This document shows, piece after piece, positions 1 to 6,930 of a stretch of DNA of 21,057 nucleotides (position 1 is its first letter; each line of letters opens with the position of its first letter). Source of the DNA: Flavobacteriales bacterium (GTDB lineage: Bacteria; Bacteroidota; Bacteroidia; Flavobacteriales; Weeksellaceae); assembly GCA_900770875.1 (NCBI GenBank), contig CAAGLV010000189.1, forward strand, positions 1-21,057, in the 5' to 3' direction. The notes beneath the pieces were generated by a model. The model was not told the DNA's origin. It searched no databases and saw only the letters and a list, made by a program, of their open reading frames with translations. The position numbers and the translations under genes are program-made.

Positions 1-2
1 AT

Positions 3-353
3 AATCAAAATAACTGGTTTAGGACTAAATTAGAACATTATAAAATTGGATATTCAATCAAAAATAACAAAAAGAAATTTTCATATAATTTATATACCAA
101 TAGTTCATTACAGAATTTTGATTTATCAACATTTATTTCTCAGAAAGAAACAGAAAGTAATAAATTAGTTAATGTAGAAACAGGTGGTAACTTTAATTAT
201 AAATACAATAGCAATTTATTAATTTCATCTAGTTTTATTTTTAATTATTATAATTCTTTCTCTAAACCTTTAGAACAAAATTTTAGTATCTCACCAGTGG
301 TATTAGATTTAATTTATAAAAAGATCTTCCTTTTAATAATTTGTATTACATAA
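3..353 (+). CDS. C-terminal end of an outer-membrane beta-barrel protein, apparently frameshifted (5' truncated by window)
   Basis: An open frame enters from the left edge and runs 116 codons to TAA at 351-353. The product is rich in Asn, Tyr, Ser and Phe and alternates polar and hydrophobic residues, as in beta-barrel strands of TonB-dependent receptors or related surface proteins. As read, it ends in an atypical hydrophobic tail (KIFLLIICIT). Adding one A to the A5 run at 318-322 shifts to the next frame and gives an end KKDLPFNNLYYIKNDF with stop 365-367. That has an aromatic amphipathic last strand and a terminal Phe, the normal C-terminus of an outer-membrane barrel. So this copy is a damaged, phase-off or mis-sequenced gene. 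The family cannot be named from the fragment. Confidence 0.6.
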   Translation, partial: NQNNWFRTKLEHYKIGYSIKNNKKKFSYNLYTNSSLQNFDLSTFISQKETESNKLVNVETGGNFNYKYNSNLLISSSFIFNYYNSFSKPLEQNFSISPVVLDLIYKKIFLLIICIT

Positions 354-383
354 AAAACGACTTCTAAATAAGGTCGTTTTTTT
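352..383 (+). terminator. Intrinsic terminator after the outer-membrane protein
   Basis: The arms AAAACGAC and GTCGTTTT, separated by about 11 nt, are followed by a run of T. The repaired reading frame of the upstream gene would stop at 365-367, inside this hairpin. Confidence 0.7.
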
Positions 384-397
384 GTTTATAAATTTAT

Positions 398-405
398 TAG
401 CTTCG
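398..405 (+). promoter_or_regulatory. Possible -7 box for the DUF2891-like gene
   Basis: TAGCTTCG lies 14 nt before the ATG at 420 and differs from the Bacteroidetes -7 consensus TAnnTTTG at one position. No well-spaced -33 TTG is visible, because the preceding DNA is the terminator T-run. Confidence 0.3.
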
Positions 406-419
406 TAAAAATAACAATT

Positions 420-1481
420 ATGAAAGGCTTATTATTTTTATCTGTTTTAGTCTCTTCGACCGCTTTTGCACAAGAATTGAAAATAGAACAAGTACAAAAG
501 ATTTTCGAATTACCTACGCATTGCATGACGATAGAATATCCCAACAAATTGGGAAATGTTTTAGGAAGCGATGCAGATTTAAAAACGCCGAAACAATTAA
601 GACCAATTTTTTACGGATGTTTTGATTGGCATTCTTCGGTTCACGGATTTTGGTCGATTGTGAAGTTGATGAAAGATTTTCCAGAATTGGATAAAAATGA
701 CGAAGTGCGACAACAATTAAATGCATTGATTACGGCTGAAAATGTTGCCATCGAAAAAGCATTTTTTGAAGATAAAAATAACCGAAATTTCGAACGCACT
801 TACGGATGGGCTTGGTTGCTGCAATTGCAAATGGAATTGAATAATTGGCAAGATGCAGATGCACAACGCTGGGCGAAAAATCTTCAACCCTTAAGTGATT
901 TAATTGTCGAAAAGTATAAAGGGTATTTACCAAAATTGGTTTATCCAGTTCGTACCGGAACACATGATAATACCGCTTTTGGATTGAGTTTAGCGATTGA
1001 TTATGCTCGATCGGTTAATGATAAATCATTTGAACAATCGATTATCGAAAATGCGAACCGATTATATTTAAAAGATAAAGGATGTAATCTAGGATTTGAA
1101 CCAAGTGGCTCTGATTTTTTGTCGGCTTGTTTAGAAGAAGCTCTATTGATGTCGAAAATTCATTCGCATCAAGAATATAAAAAATGGTTAAAAGCCTTTT
1201 TACCGCAATTATTTGATCAAAAACACGAACTAAAACCAGGAATTGTTTCGGATCGTACGGATGGGCAATTGGTGCATTTGGATGGGTTAAATTTTAGTCG
1301 TGCCACAGCTTTATATCAAATTGCGAATAAATTGCCCGAACTAAATTATTTAAACACGTGGGCCGATCATCATTTTAATTATTCCTTCAACAATATCTCG
1401 AATGACGATTATATGGGAAGTCATTGGTTAGGAACTTTTGCTTTGTATGCGTTAAAAACAAAACAAGAAGTAAAAAAATAA
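420..1481 (+). CDS. Secreted DUF2891-family protein
   Basis: A 353-residue protein with a signal peptide (about residues 1-18, ending TAFAQ), so it is exported to the periplasm or surface. The mature part matches my memory of the DUF2891 family: the FYGCFDWHSSVHGFW segment near residues 64-78, RTYGWAWLLQL at 126-136, RTGTHDNTAFGL at 178-189 and SHWLGTFALYAL near the end. DUF2891 proteins are usually annotated as uncharacterised; the His/Trp/Asp-rich conserved segments and helical character suggest an alpha/alpha-barrel enzyme, but no reaction is known to me. It stands alone: terminators flank it on both sides and the next gene is convergent. The ATG at 420 directly opens the signal peptide. 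Confidence 0.8.
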   Translation: MKGLLFLSVLVSSTAFAQELKIEQVQKIFELPTHCMTIEYPNKLGNVLGSDADLKTPKQLRPIFYGCFDWHSSVHGFWSIVKLMKDFPELDKNDEVRQQLNALITAENVAIEKAFFEDKNNRNFERTYGWAWLLQLQMELNNWQDADAQRWAKNLQPLSDLIVEKYKGYLPKLVYPVRTGTHDNTAFGLSLAIDYARSVNDKSFEQSIIENANRLYLKDKGCNLGFEPSGSDFLSACLEEALLMSKIHSHQEYKKWLKAFLPQLFDQKHELKPGIVSDRTDGQLVHLDGLNFSRATALYQIANKLPELNYLNTWADHHFNYSFNNISNDDYMGSHWLGTFALYALKTKQEVKK

Positions 1482-1490
1482 AGAATTTCA

Positions 1491-1540
1491 TTCTAACAAA
1501 AAAGACGTTTACGATATCGTAAACGTCTTTTTTGTTAGAA
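1491..1540. terminator. Perfect 50-nt palindromic bidirectional terminator
   Basis: Positions 1491-1515 are the exact reverse complement of 1516-1540. The GC-containing core GACGTTTACGAT/ATCGTAAACGTC is bracketed by A6 on the left and T6 on the right, so it works in both directions. It serves the convergent DUF2891-like gene (plus, stop at 1479-1481) and the porin (minus). The last Phe codon and the TAA of the porin lie inside the right arm. Confidence 0.9.
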
Positions 1541-2710
1541 CATATATACTGCAGAAAATTGTAAACGCGCTTGTTCGCTTCTTTTTCCGTTGTATCGATC
1601 TACAAATCCATAAGTGAAATCAACACCTGTTTTAAAATAAGAAGTTGGTTGATACATGGTATTAAAACCACCATGTTGAACCGATTTTAAATTTTTGTCG
1701 CTATCACCATCCATGTATTCTTTTTTACCAACTGTAGAATAGCTATAGAATAAAACCGAACTCCATTTCTTATTCCACCAATATTCATAAGCACCTAATA
1801 AAGATAATACAGGAAGTTTCTTTAAGCTATTATTTGTTTTGTTATCAACAATTCCATCATATCCATCTCCACTAAAAGCAACTACTCGTGTAGAAACACC
1901 ATTACCGGCAAAAGCACCAAATTTAAAGTTACTTAATTGATCAGTATAAATGTTAGATGTTAAGTTAATACCATATCCAATAGTTGTATTGGTTTTAAAA
2001 TCGTCTTCGGTCGTGCGTCTTTCTTGGTATGTAATTGGGCTAATAATACCTGCAGCTCTTACATAAGAGTGGCTTCCGTATTTATATGTTCCAACTAAAT
2101 TAGGGTATAAAGATTTAGATTTCCATAATCCATTATCAGGTAAAGAAACACTTGGGATAGCAGGATCTTCTAACGCCACTTGGAATACATTTTTGTCGTT
2201 GATTTGTTTTGTGTACTGAATCATCATTCTACGACCGAATGCAGCAGCATTTGGACCGTTAAAATCTAAAATGTTTGGCCAAGTGTTTAAGTCATCAACA
2301 GTACTCCAATCTTGTCCAATCTTCCAGTTTTTGTACGTAATAAAGATTTTTCTTAAACGAGGTTGCGTTTTGTTATCAGGTCCAATAAAGTCAATTTGTA
2401 CAAAACCTCTAATTCCTGTCGAGTTATTTGTAATTCCTAAACCTAATTGCGTTTGACGCATTGTGATATATGAGTTGTAATCAACTTTGTTCGATTCTAA
2501 GTAAGATGGATAAAAACCATCAATATATACTGCTTTTTTGTTGTCGATAATAACATCGGCTTGAATAAATCCAGAAAAATCTACACTCCATTCTTTTTGT
2601 GGTTTTGCTTCTGGTTCAGTTTCTGTTACTTTTTGCGGTTCTACAATGCTATCTTGTGCACTAGCGGCTACGGACAGAAATGTAAATAATAAGATTGTTA
2701 GGTATCTCAT
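1535..2710 (-). CDS. DcaP-like outer-membrane porin
   Basis: A 391-residue outer-membrane protein. A signal peptide spans about residues 1-19 (ending AASAQ), then a short acidic, Pro-rich linker (about 20-40), then a long barrel of alternating polar/aromatic strands ending in AVYMF with the terminal Phe typical of BAM substrates. The first strand (WSVDFSGFIQADVI, 41-54), the GQDWST segment (132-137) and DFNGPNAAAFGR (149-160) resemble DcaP-type trimeric porins, which pass small anionic solutes across the outer membrane. The substrate here cannot be told. It appears monocistronic: dusB lies about 500 nt upstream with its own terminator. The start ATG at 2710 is fixed by the signal peptide. Confidence 0.75.
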   Translation of the reverse strand: MRYLTILLFTFLSVAASAQDSIVEPQKVTETEPEAKPQKEWSVDFSGFIQADVIIDNKKAVYIDGFYPSYLESNKVDYNSYITMRQTQLGLGITNNSTGIRGFVQIDFIGPDNKTQPRLRKIFITYKNWKIGQDWSTVDDLNTWPNILDFNGPNAAAFGRRMMIQYTKQINDKNVFQVALEDPAIPSVSLPDNGLWKSKSLYPNLVGTYKYGSHSYVRAAGIISPITYQERRTTEDDFKTNTTIGYGINLTSNIYTDQLSNFKFGAFAGNGVSTRVVAFSGDGYDGIVDNKTNNSLKKLPVLSLLGAYEYWWNKKWSSVLFYSYSTVGKKEYMDGDSDKNLKSVQHGGFNTMYQPTSYFKTGVDFTYGFVDRYNGKRSEQARLQFSAVYMF

Positions 2711-3155
2711 AAAATAGCTTGTTTTTAATTGTTATACAACAAAGTGTATGCCTTTAATTATGTTTATGTTCATAGAAGTGTTAACCCTTCTGTAACAAAT
2801 GAAGTAATTCGGAATAAAATATCAATATTTTTAATAAAAAATAATATTTTTCGTTATCAGTGTGTTTTTGTAGAAAAATATTTTAATTTAAGCAGTTTTG
2901 TTGAAGTAAAATTTTACGTTTAAAAATATTTATATGAAATAATTTTTTGTTTTTTTTAAGAAGAAATTACCTTATTAGTTTGTTGTTTGGTCTGTTTTGG
3001 AATATTTATACTTAAATTTATGGATAAAAATAGAATCAATAAACCATTTAAAGTACGTTAATTTTTGTTTCGTTTTAACTTTATCACACAATTAATCTAT
3101 ATAGGTTATAGGGAATATATTTAAAGTGTTAACGATTTTTTAAAATATGTTATAA
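2711..3155. other. AT-rich intergenic region without a recognisable gene
   Basis: This spans most of the roughly 500 nt between the porin start and the dusB terminator. It must hold the porin promoter (minus strand), but the best candidate there, TACACTTTG, has one base too many for TAnnTTTG. A 64-codon plus-strand open frame at 2729-2923 has no family features and is probably chance. No tRNA-like fold, repeat or attachment site was seen. Confidence 0.5.
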
Positions 3156-3196
3156 AAATTAAAAACCACTAGCTATTAGCCAGTGGTTTTTAATTT
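3156..3196 (-). terminator. dusB terminator (strong hairpin)
   Basis: The arms 3156-3170 and 3182-3196 pair over 15 nt (AAATTAAAAACCACT with AGTGGTTTTTAATTT), with a further 3-bp GCT/AGC stem inside. It lies 19 nt beyond the dusB stop codon. The symmetric A/T flanks would let it act in both directions. Confidence 0.8.
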
Positions 3197-3214
3197 ATGA
3201 ATTATGTAATAGAA

Positions 3215-4213
3215 TTAGATATTATTTAATAATGTCGGAATAAATTCTTCTTCTATTTCGTTAAATGTCTTTTCTAAGTCGATTAAATTATCTTGTGTTA
3301 CTAATTTAGTACGATAAGGTTTAAAGTTAGGTATTCCTTTAAAATAATTGGTATAATGCATGCGTGTTTCTAAAATACCTGTACGTTCACCTTTCCATTC
3401 AATAGCCCATAAAAGATGGTTTTTTGCAGCTTGCATTCGCTCGTAAATAGTAGGCTCGGGTAGTAATTCTCCTGTTTCGCGATAATGCTTTATTTGATTA
3501 AAAATCCAAGGATATCCAATTGCAGCGCGTCCAATCATAATACCATCAACGCCGTATTTTTCTTTATACTCTACAGCTTTTTGTGGCGAATCGATATCTC
3601 CGTTTCCAAAAATCGGAATTTCGATATTTGGATTTGCTTTTACACGTGCAATATGAGACCAATCCGAATGTCCTTTATACATTTGTGCACGTGTACGTCC
3701 ATGGATAGCTAATGCTTTTATTCCTGTATCTTGTAAACGTTGTGCGACTTCGTCGATATTAATTGAATCATGATCCCATCCTAAACGTGTTTTTACAGTT
3801 ACAGGTAAGTGTGTACTTTCTACAACCGATTTGGTTAATCTAACCATTAAATCGATATCTTTTAATACACCAGCACCAGCACCTTTACAAACCACTTTTT
3901 TTACAGGACATCCAAAATTAATGTCAACTAAATCGGGTTGTACAGTTTCTACAATTTTAGCAGACATGGCCATAGCTTCTTCGTCTCCACCAAAAATCTG
4001 TATTCCAATAGGTCTTTCGTAATCAAAAATGTCTAATTTCTGGCGACTTTTAATTGCGTCACGAATTAAACCTTCCGACGAAATAAACTCTGTATACATC
4101 AAATCTGCACCATGTTCCTTGCATAAACGGCGAAATGGAGGGTCGCTCACATCTTCCATTGGGGCAAGTAATAAAGGGAAGTCTGGTAATTCTATGTTTC
4201 CTATCTTTACCAC
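3215..4213 (-). CDS. dusB: tRNA-dihydrouridine synthase (DusB type)
   Basis: A 332-residue cytosolic FMN enzyme that uses NADPH to reduce specific uridines in tRNA to dihydrouridine. Visible features are the N-terminal LLLAPMEDVSDPPFRRLC (residues 14-31), the active-site segment DINFGCPVKKV (97-107, catalytic Cys102), VTVKTRLGW (138-146), HGRTRAQMYKG (171-181) and the phosphate-binding end of the TIM barrel GNGDI / DGIMIGRAAIG (203-233). The helical tRNA-binding domain follows to the C-terminus. Length is normal for DusB. The start codon is GTG (4211-4213): the upstream frame hits a stop within five codons with no ATG, and the next Met lies inside the conserved APMEDVSD motif. It diverges from atpZ across only 33 nt. 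Confidence 0.93.
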   Translation of the reverse strand: MVKIGNIELPDFPLLLAPMEDVSDPPFRRLCKEHGADLMYTEFISSEGLIRDAIKSRQKLDIFDYERPIGIQIFGGDEEAMAMSAKIVETVQPDLVDINFGCPVKKVVCKGAGAGVLKDIDLMVRLTKSVVESTHLPVTVKTRLGWDHDSINIDEVAQRLQDTGIKALAIHGRTRAQMYKGHSDWSHIARVKANPNIEIPIFGNGDIDSPQKAVEYKEKYGVDGIMIGRAAIGYPWIFNQIKHYRETGELLPEPTIYERMQAAKNHLLWAIEWKGERTGILETRMHYTNYFKGIPNFKPYRTKLVTQDNLIDLEKTFNEIEEEFIPTLLNNI

Positions 4214-4228
4214 TGAAATAATTTTTTA

Positions 4229-4236
4229 CAAAATTA
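4229..4236 (-). promoter_or_regulatory. -7 promoter box of dusB
   Basis: On the minus strand TAATTTTG matches TAnnTTTG exactly and ends 15 nt before the GTG start. It sits in the 33-nt gap to atpZ, so the rest of this promoter overlaps the first codons of atpZ. No clear -33 TTG is seen. Confidence 0.5.
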
Positions 4237-4246
4237 CATAATAAAT

Positions 4247-4462
4247 ATGAAAAGAGAGCCTAAGACTAAAAATGTGAATAATTTCCTTAAATTTTCGGGT
4301 TTAGGAATGCAAATGGGGTTAACGATTGCTATCTTTGCCGCAATTGGTCATTGGTTAGATATTAAAACAAATACACCGCAGCCTTATTGGACAGCTGGAT
4401 TTTCTTTATTTGGTGTTTTTGGAAGTATTTTTTCGTTAATACGCCAATTACCGAAAGATTAG
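4247..4462 (+). CDS. atpZ: AtpZ/AtpI-family small membrane protein of the ATP synthase locus
   Basis: A 71-residue protein with two membrane helices (about 19-36 and 47-64) in the AtpZ pattern: GLGMQMGLTIAIFAAIGHWLD, a short loop with PYWTAG, then FSLFGVFGSIFSLIRQL. AtpZ proteins sit at the head of many F-ATPase operons; with AtpI they have been linked to c-ring assembly and to Mg2+/Ca2+ supply in alkaliphilic Bacillus. It starts 33 nt from divergent dusB and is followed 4 nt later by a second small membrane protein, so the pair is co-transcribed. Its promoter must lie in the start of dusB; I find no convincing TAnnTTTG there. Confidence 0.8.
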   Translation: MKREPKTKNVNNFLKFSGLGMQMGLTIAIFAAIGHWLDIKTNTPQPYWTAGFSLFGVFGSIFSLIRQLPKD

Positions 4463-4466
4463 TTTT

Positions 4467-4847
4467 ATGTGGAAGATTTTTTTTAAGTATACTATTATAT
4501 ATATAGTGGTGGTAGCAGTGATGGGGGCGATTCATTTTGGAGTTGTAAAAGCGATTAATCCGTCACAATCGGCTGCAATTATTTATAAAATGTACATTAT
4601 TATAGGGTTAATTACTTTAATGATTTTGCAAGCTGCATTTTTAGTTAAAGTTAAGTTCCCGGATTTTGTAGGGTTTACATTTATGGGAGGAATGATAGCA
4701 AAGATGGCGATAGTGTTAGCTTTAATTATTGTTAATGAAGAAATTAAATCGAATGTTTTGCATTTGGTATCGGCATATTTTGTAATTTTGCTTATCGAAG
4801 TTTTAGTGTTTATTCGTCTTTTAAAACTAGAGTTAAAAAAGTTTTAA
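4467..4847 (+). CDS. Four-helix membrane protein, AtpI-like (probably DUF6168)
   Basis: A 126-residue protein with four predicted membrane helices (about 7-27, 37-59, 66-88 and 96-118), a Lys in helix 3 (K79) and a basic C-terminus. Position, topology and length match E. coli AtpI (also about 126 residues), the non-essential factor encoded ahead of the Fo genes. Sequence similarity to classical AtpI is not obvious to me; flavobacterial proteins at this place are, from memory, annotated DUF6168. It lies 4 nt behind atpZ and 78 nt before atpB, in a gap that contains a separate promoter. A role in assembling Fo or the c-ring is inferred from context only. Confidence 0.65.
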   Translation: MWKIFFKYTIIYIVVVAVMGAIHFGVVKAINPSQSAAIIYKMYIIIGLITLMILQAAFLVKVKFPDFVGFTFMGGMIAKMAIVLALIIVNEEIKSNVLHLVSAYFVILLIEVLVFIRLLKLELKKF

Positions 4848-4865
4848 TGATTTTTAGCATTACGT

Positions 4866-4896
4866 TTTGGTAAGTGGTTAATTTACTATAATTTTG
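4866..4896 (+). promoter_or_regulatory. Internal promoter for atpBEFHAG
   Basis: TTTG at 4866-4869 and TAATTTTG at 4889-4896, separated by 19 nt, give a near-perfect Bacteroidetes promoter (-33 TTTG, -7 TAnnTTTG). Transcription would start about 25 nt before the atpB ATG. The sequence AAAGGA, 8 nt before the ATG, is a weak ribosome binding site. The structural genes can therefore be transcribed without atpZ and its partner. Confidence 0.7.
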
Positions 4897-4925
4897 CACG
4901 CAATTTAGATACAAAGGAATTATAC

Positions 4926-6056
4926 ATGAAATTTTCAGCGTTATTAACGTTTTTATTGTTTTTTACATTTGGTTTTGCAAAAGCAAACGAACCAGGTGTA
5001 GTGGCAAAAACGTTCAATGAATTAGTACAAAAGGACAAACAAGTTTCAGAAGAACTTAGAGAGAGAATAGAAGCTGGTGAAGCTGCTTTTAACCCTGTAC
5101 CTACAATTATGCACCACATTGGTGATGCACACGATTGGCATTTTTGGGGAGAAGGAGAAAAAAGCGTAGCTATTCCATTACCAATTATTTTATGGGATGA
5201 CAATGGATTGAATGTTTTTATGTCGTCTAAATTTCACCACGGTGAACACGTAGTAGAAAGTAACGGAAACTACTATATTATTTATCACGAAAAGATTTAT
5301 AAAACAGACGCTGAAGGGAACATCACATTTGATGAACACGGACATTTAGCAAACGAAAAACCATTAGATTTTTCGGTAACTAAAAATGTTGCTTCAATGT
5401 TGTTATCTTTTGTAATCTTAGTGTTAATTTTCTCTGCAGTAGCATCTAACTACAAAAAAGGAAATTTAGTACCAAAAGGAATCGCTGGTTTCTTAGAGCC
5501 AATGATTTTATTTGTACGTGATGAAATCGCTATTCCAAACATCGGAGAAAAGAAGTACGCTAAATACATGCCTTATTTATTAACGTTATTCTTCTTTATT
5601 TGGATTAATAACTTATTAGGGTTATTACCAGGTGCAGCTAACGTAACAGGAAATATCGCAGTAACTTTTGTTTTAGCGTTTATTGCATTAATTGTAATTA
5701 ACGTATCAGGAAATAAAGATTACTGGGGACACATGTTATGGATGCCAGGTGTACCAGTACCAGTAAAAATCTTATTAGCTCCAATCGAGTTAATCGGTAT
5801 TATTACAAAACCATTCGCGTTAATGATTCGTTTATTTGCTAACATTACAGCAGGTCACATTATCATTTTATCGTTAATCTCTTTAATCTTTATCTTCCAA
5901 ACAGAATTTATGGCAGGTGGATCAATTCCATTAGCATTATTTATTAACTGTTTAGAGTTATTAGTAGCCGTATTACAAGCGTTCGTATTTACATTATTAG
6001 TAGCATTATTCATCGGAATGTCTACAGCAGAACACGAACACCACGAAGCTCATTAA
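4926..6056 (+). CDS. atpB: F-type ATP synthase subunit a (Bacteroidetes long form)
   Basis: Subunit a of the Fo sector forms the proton half-channels against the c-ring in the inner membrane. The C-terminal two thirds are canonical: MPYLLTLFFFIWINNLLGLLPG (215-236) and KPFALMIRLFANITAGH (295-311) with the essential Arg at 302. At 376 residues it is about 100 longer than E. coli subunit a (271). It adds a signal peptide (1-20, ending FAKA) and a soluble, His-rich domain of about 135 residues before the first canonical helix (about 154-174), which would lie in the periplasm. The C-terminus is also His/Glu-rich (EHEHHEAH). The extension is usual in Bacteroidetes; its function is unknown to me. 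atpE follows after 61 nt. Confidence 0.95.
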   Translation: MKFSALLTFLLFFTFGFAKANEPGVVAKTFNELVQKDKQVSEELRERIEAGEAAFNPVPTIMHHIGDAHDWHFWGEGEKSVAIPLPIILWDDNGLNVFMSSKFHHGEHVVESNGNYYIIYHEKIYKTDAEGNITFDEHGHLANEKPLDFSVTKNVASMLLSFVILVLIFSAVASNYKKGNLVPKGIAGFLEPMILFVRDEIAIPNIGEKKYAKYMPYLLTLFFFIWINNLLGLLPGAANVTGNIAVTFVLAFIALIVINVSGNKDYWGHMLWMPGVPVPVKILLAPIELIGIITKPFALMIRLFANITAGHIIILSLISLIFIFQTEFMAGGSIPLALFINCLELLVAVLQAFVFTLLVALFIGMSTAEHEHHEAH

Positions 6057-6117
6057 GAGAAAGAAAAATATAAAGTAAGTATAAAATAATTTTTTAATAT
6101 ATCTAAATCATATTATT

Positions 6118-6333
6118 ATGGCAATTTCAGGAAGTATTGCAGCTTTAGGAGCTGGATTAGCAGTATTAGGAGTAGGTTTCGGAATCGGTAAAATCGGTTC
6201 TTCAGCTATGGAAGGTATCGCTCGTCAGCCAGAAGCAGCTTCAAAAATTCAAACAGCTATGATTATCGCTGCAGCCTTAATCGAGGGTGCTGGTTTATTC
6301 GGTATCGTAGTTGCGTTATTAGGTAACGGATAA
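6118..6333 (+). CDS. atpE: F-type ATP synthase subunit c
   Basis: A 71-residue hairpin of two membrane helices that oligomerises into the rotor ring. Helix 1 is Gly-rich (GAGLAVLGVGFGIGKIG), the polar loop is ARQPEA (35-40), and the ion-binding carboxylate is Glu56 in ALIEGAGLFGIVVALL. Aligned by ARQPE, the position of the Na+-ligand Gln of Na+-type c subunits is Ile23, and the residue after the Glu is Gly rather than Ser. That argues for proton rather than sodium coupling. No N-terminal signal is present. A 100-nt gap containing a strong hairpin separates it from atpF, as expected where c must be made in excess. Confidence 0.95.
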   Translation: MAISGSIAALGAGLAVLGVGFGIGKIGSSAMEGIARQPEAASKIQTAMIIAAALIEGAGLFGIVVALLGNG

Positions 6334-6346
6334 GAATTTGAAAAAA

Positions 6347-6383
6347 AATTAGCTTCTGTAACGGTTGGTTATGGAAGCTAATT
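6347..6383. other. Strong intercistronic hairpin between atpE and atpF
   Basis: Arms 6347-6362 and 6368-6383 pair over 16 bp (two G-U type pairs) around a 5-nt loop GGTTG. The plus strand has no U-run after the hairpin, so it is more likely a stability or processing element than a full terminator. The A8 tract lies on its 5' side, so on the minus strand it would look like an intrinsic terminator. Confidence 0.7.
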
Positions 6384-6433
6384 CTTATTAAAAAATTAGT
6401 AAATAGAATTTTAAAAAATCAAATAAACATACA

Positions 6434-6928
6434 ATGGATTTAATCACTCCTTCGGTTGGTCTTATATTTTGGACATCGATTGTTTTTATCATCTTATTAG
6501 TGATTTTAAGAACTGTAGCATGGAAACCAATTTTATCAGCAGTTCAAGAAAGAGAAAAATCTATCGAGGACGCTTTAAATGCAGCTAAGAAAGCAGAAGA
6601 AAAATTAGTAGCATTAAACGCAGAAAACGAAAGATTAATCAAAGAAGCTAAGATCGAGCGCGATGCAATCTTAAAAGAAGCACGCGAAATGAAAGATAAA
6701 ATCGTTAACGAGGCAAAAAGCGCTGCTCAAGTTGAAGCTGACCGTTTAATTGAAACAGCTAAAGCTGCAATCTCTAACGAGAAAGCTGCTGCAATGGCTG
6801 ATATCAAAAACCAAGTAGGTCAATTATCAATTGAGATTGCTGAAAAGATCTTAACTAAAGAATTAGCTGATAAAACAGCACAAGAATCTTTAGTAAACGA
6901 AGTTATTGATCAAGTTAAATTCAACTAA
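6434..6928 (+). CDS. atpF: F-type ATP synthase subunit b
   Basis: A 164-residue peripheral-stalk subunit. One N-terminal membrane helix (about 5-27, VGLIFWTSIVFIILLVILRTV) is followed by AWKPILSAVQERE and a long, charged, Ala/Glu/Lys-rich helix (about 35-145) that dimerises as a right-handed coiled coil and reaches subunit delta at the top of F1. Length is typical. The stop is 2 nt before the atpH ATG, suggesting coupled translation. There is a single b gene here, so a homodimer is expected. Confidence 0.95.
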   Translation: MDLITPSVGLIFWTSIVFIILLVILRTVAWKPILSAVQEREKSIEDALNAAKKAEEKLVALNAENERLIKEAKIERDAILKEAREMKDKIVNEAKSAAQVEADRLIETAKAAISNEKAAAMADIKNQVGQLSIEIAEKILTKELADKTAQESLVNEVIDQVKFN

Positions 6929-6930
6929 TA

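Noticed and set aside
2729..2923. A 64-codon plus-strand open frame in the porin-dusB gap
   Set aside because: AT-rich, no start context or family-like features; it overlaps the region that must hold the porin promoter.
3020..3061. A 13-codon leader-like frame (MDKNRINKPFKVR)
   Set aside because: No gene follows it on the plus strand and no hairpin attenuator is attached.
4886..5203. An antisense frame over the atpB start
   Set aside because: It shadows the atpB leader and covers its promoter; no protein features.
6118..6333. Sodium-type c subunit
   Set aside because: The Gln ligand position is Ile23 and the residue after Glu56 is Gly, so the Na+ pattern is absent.
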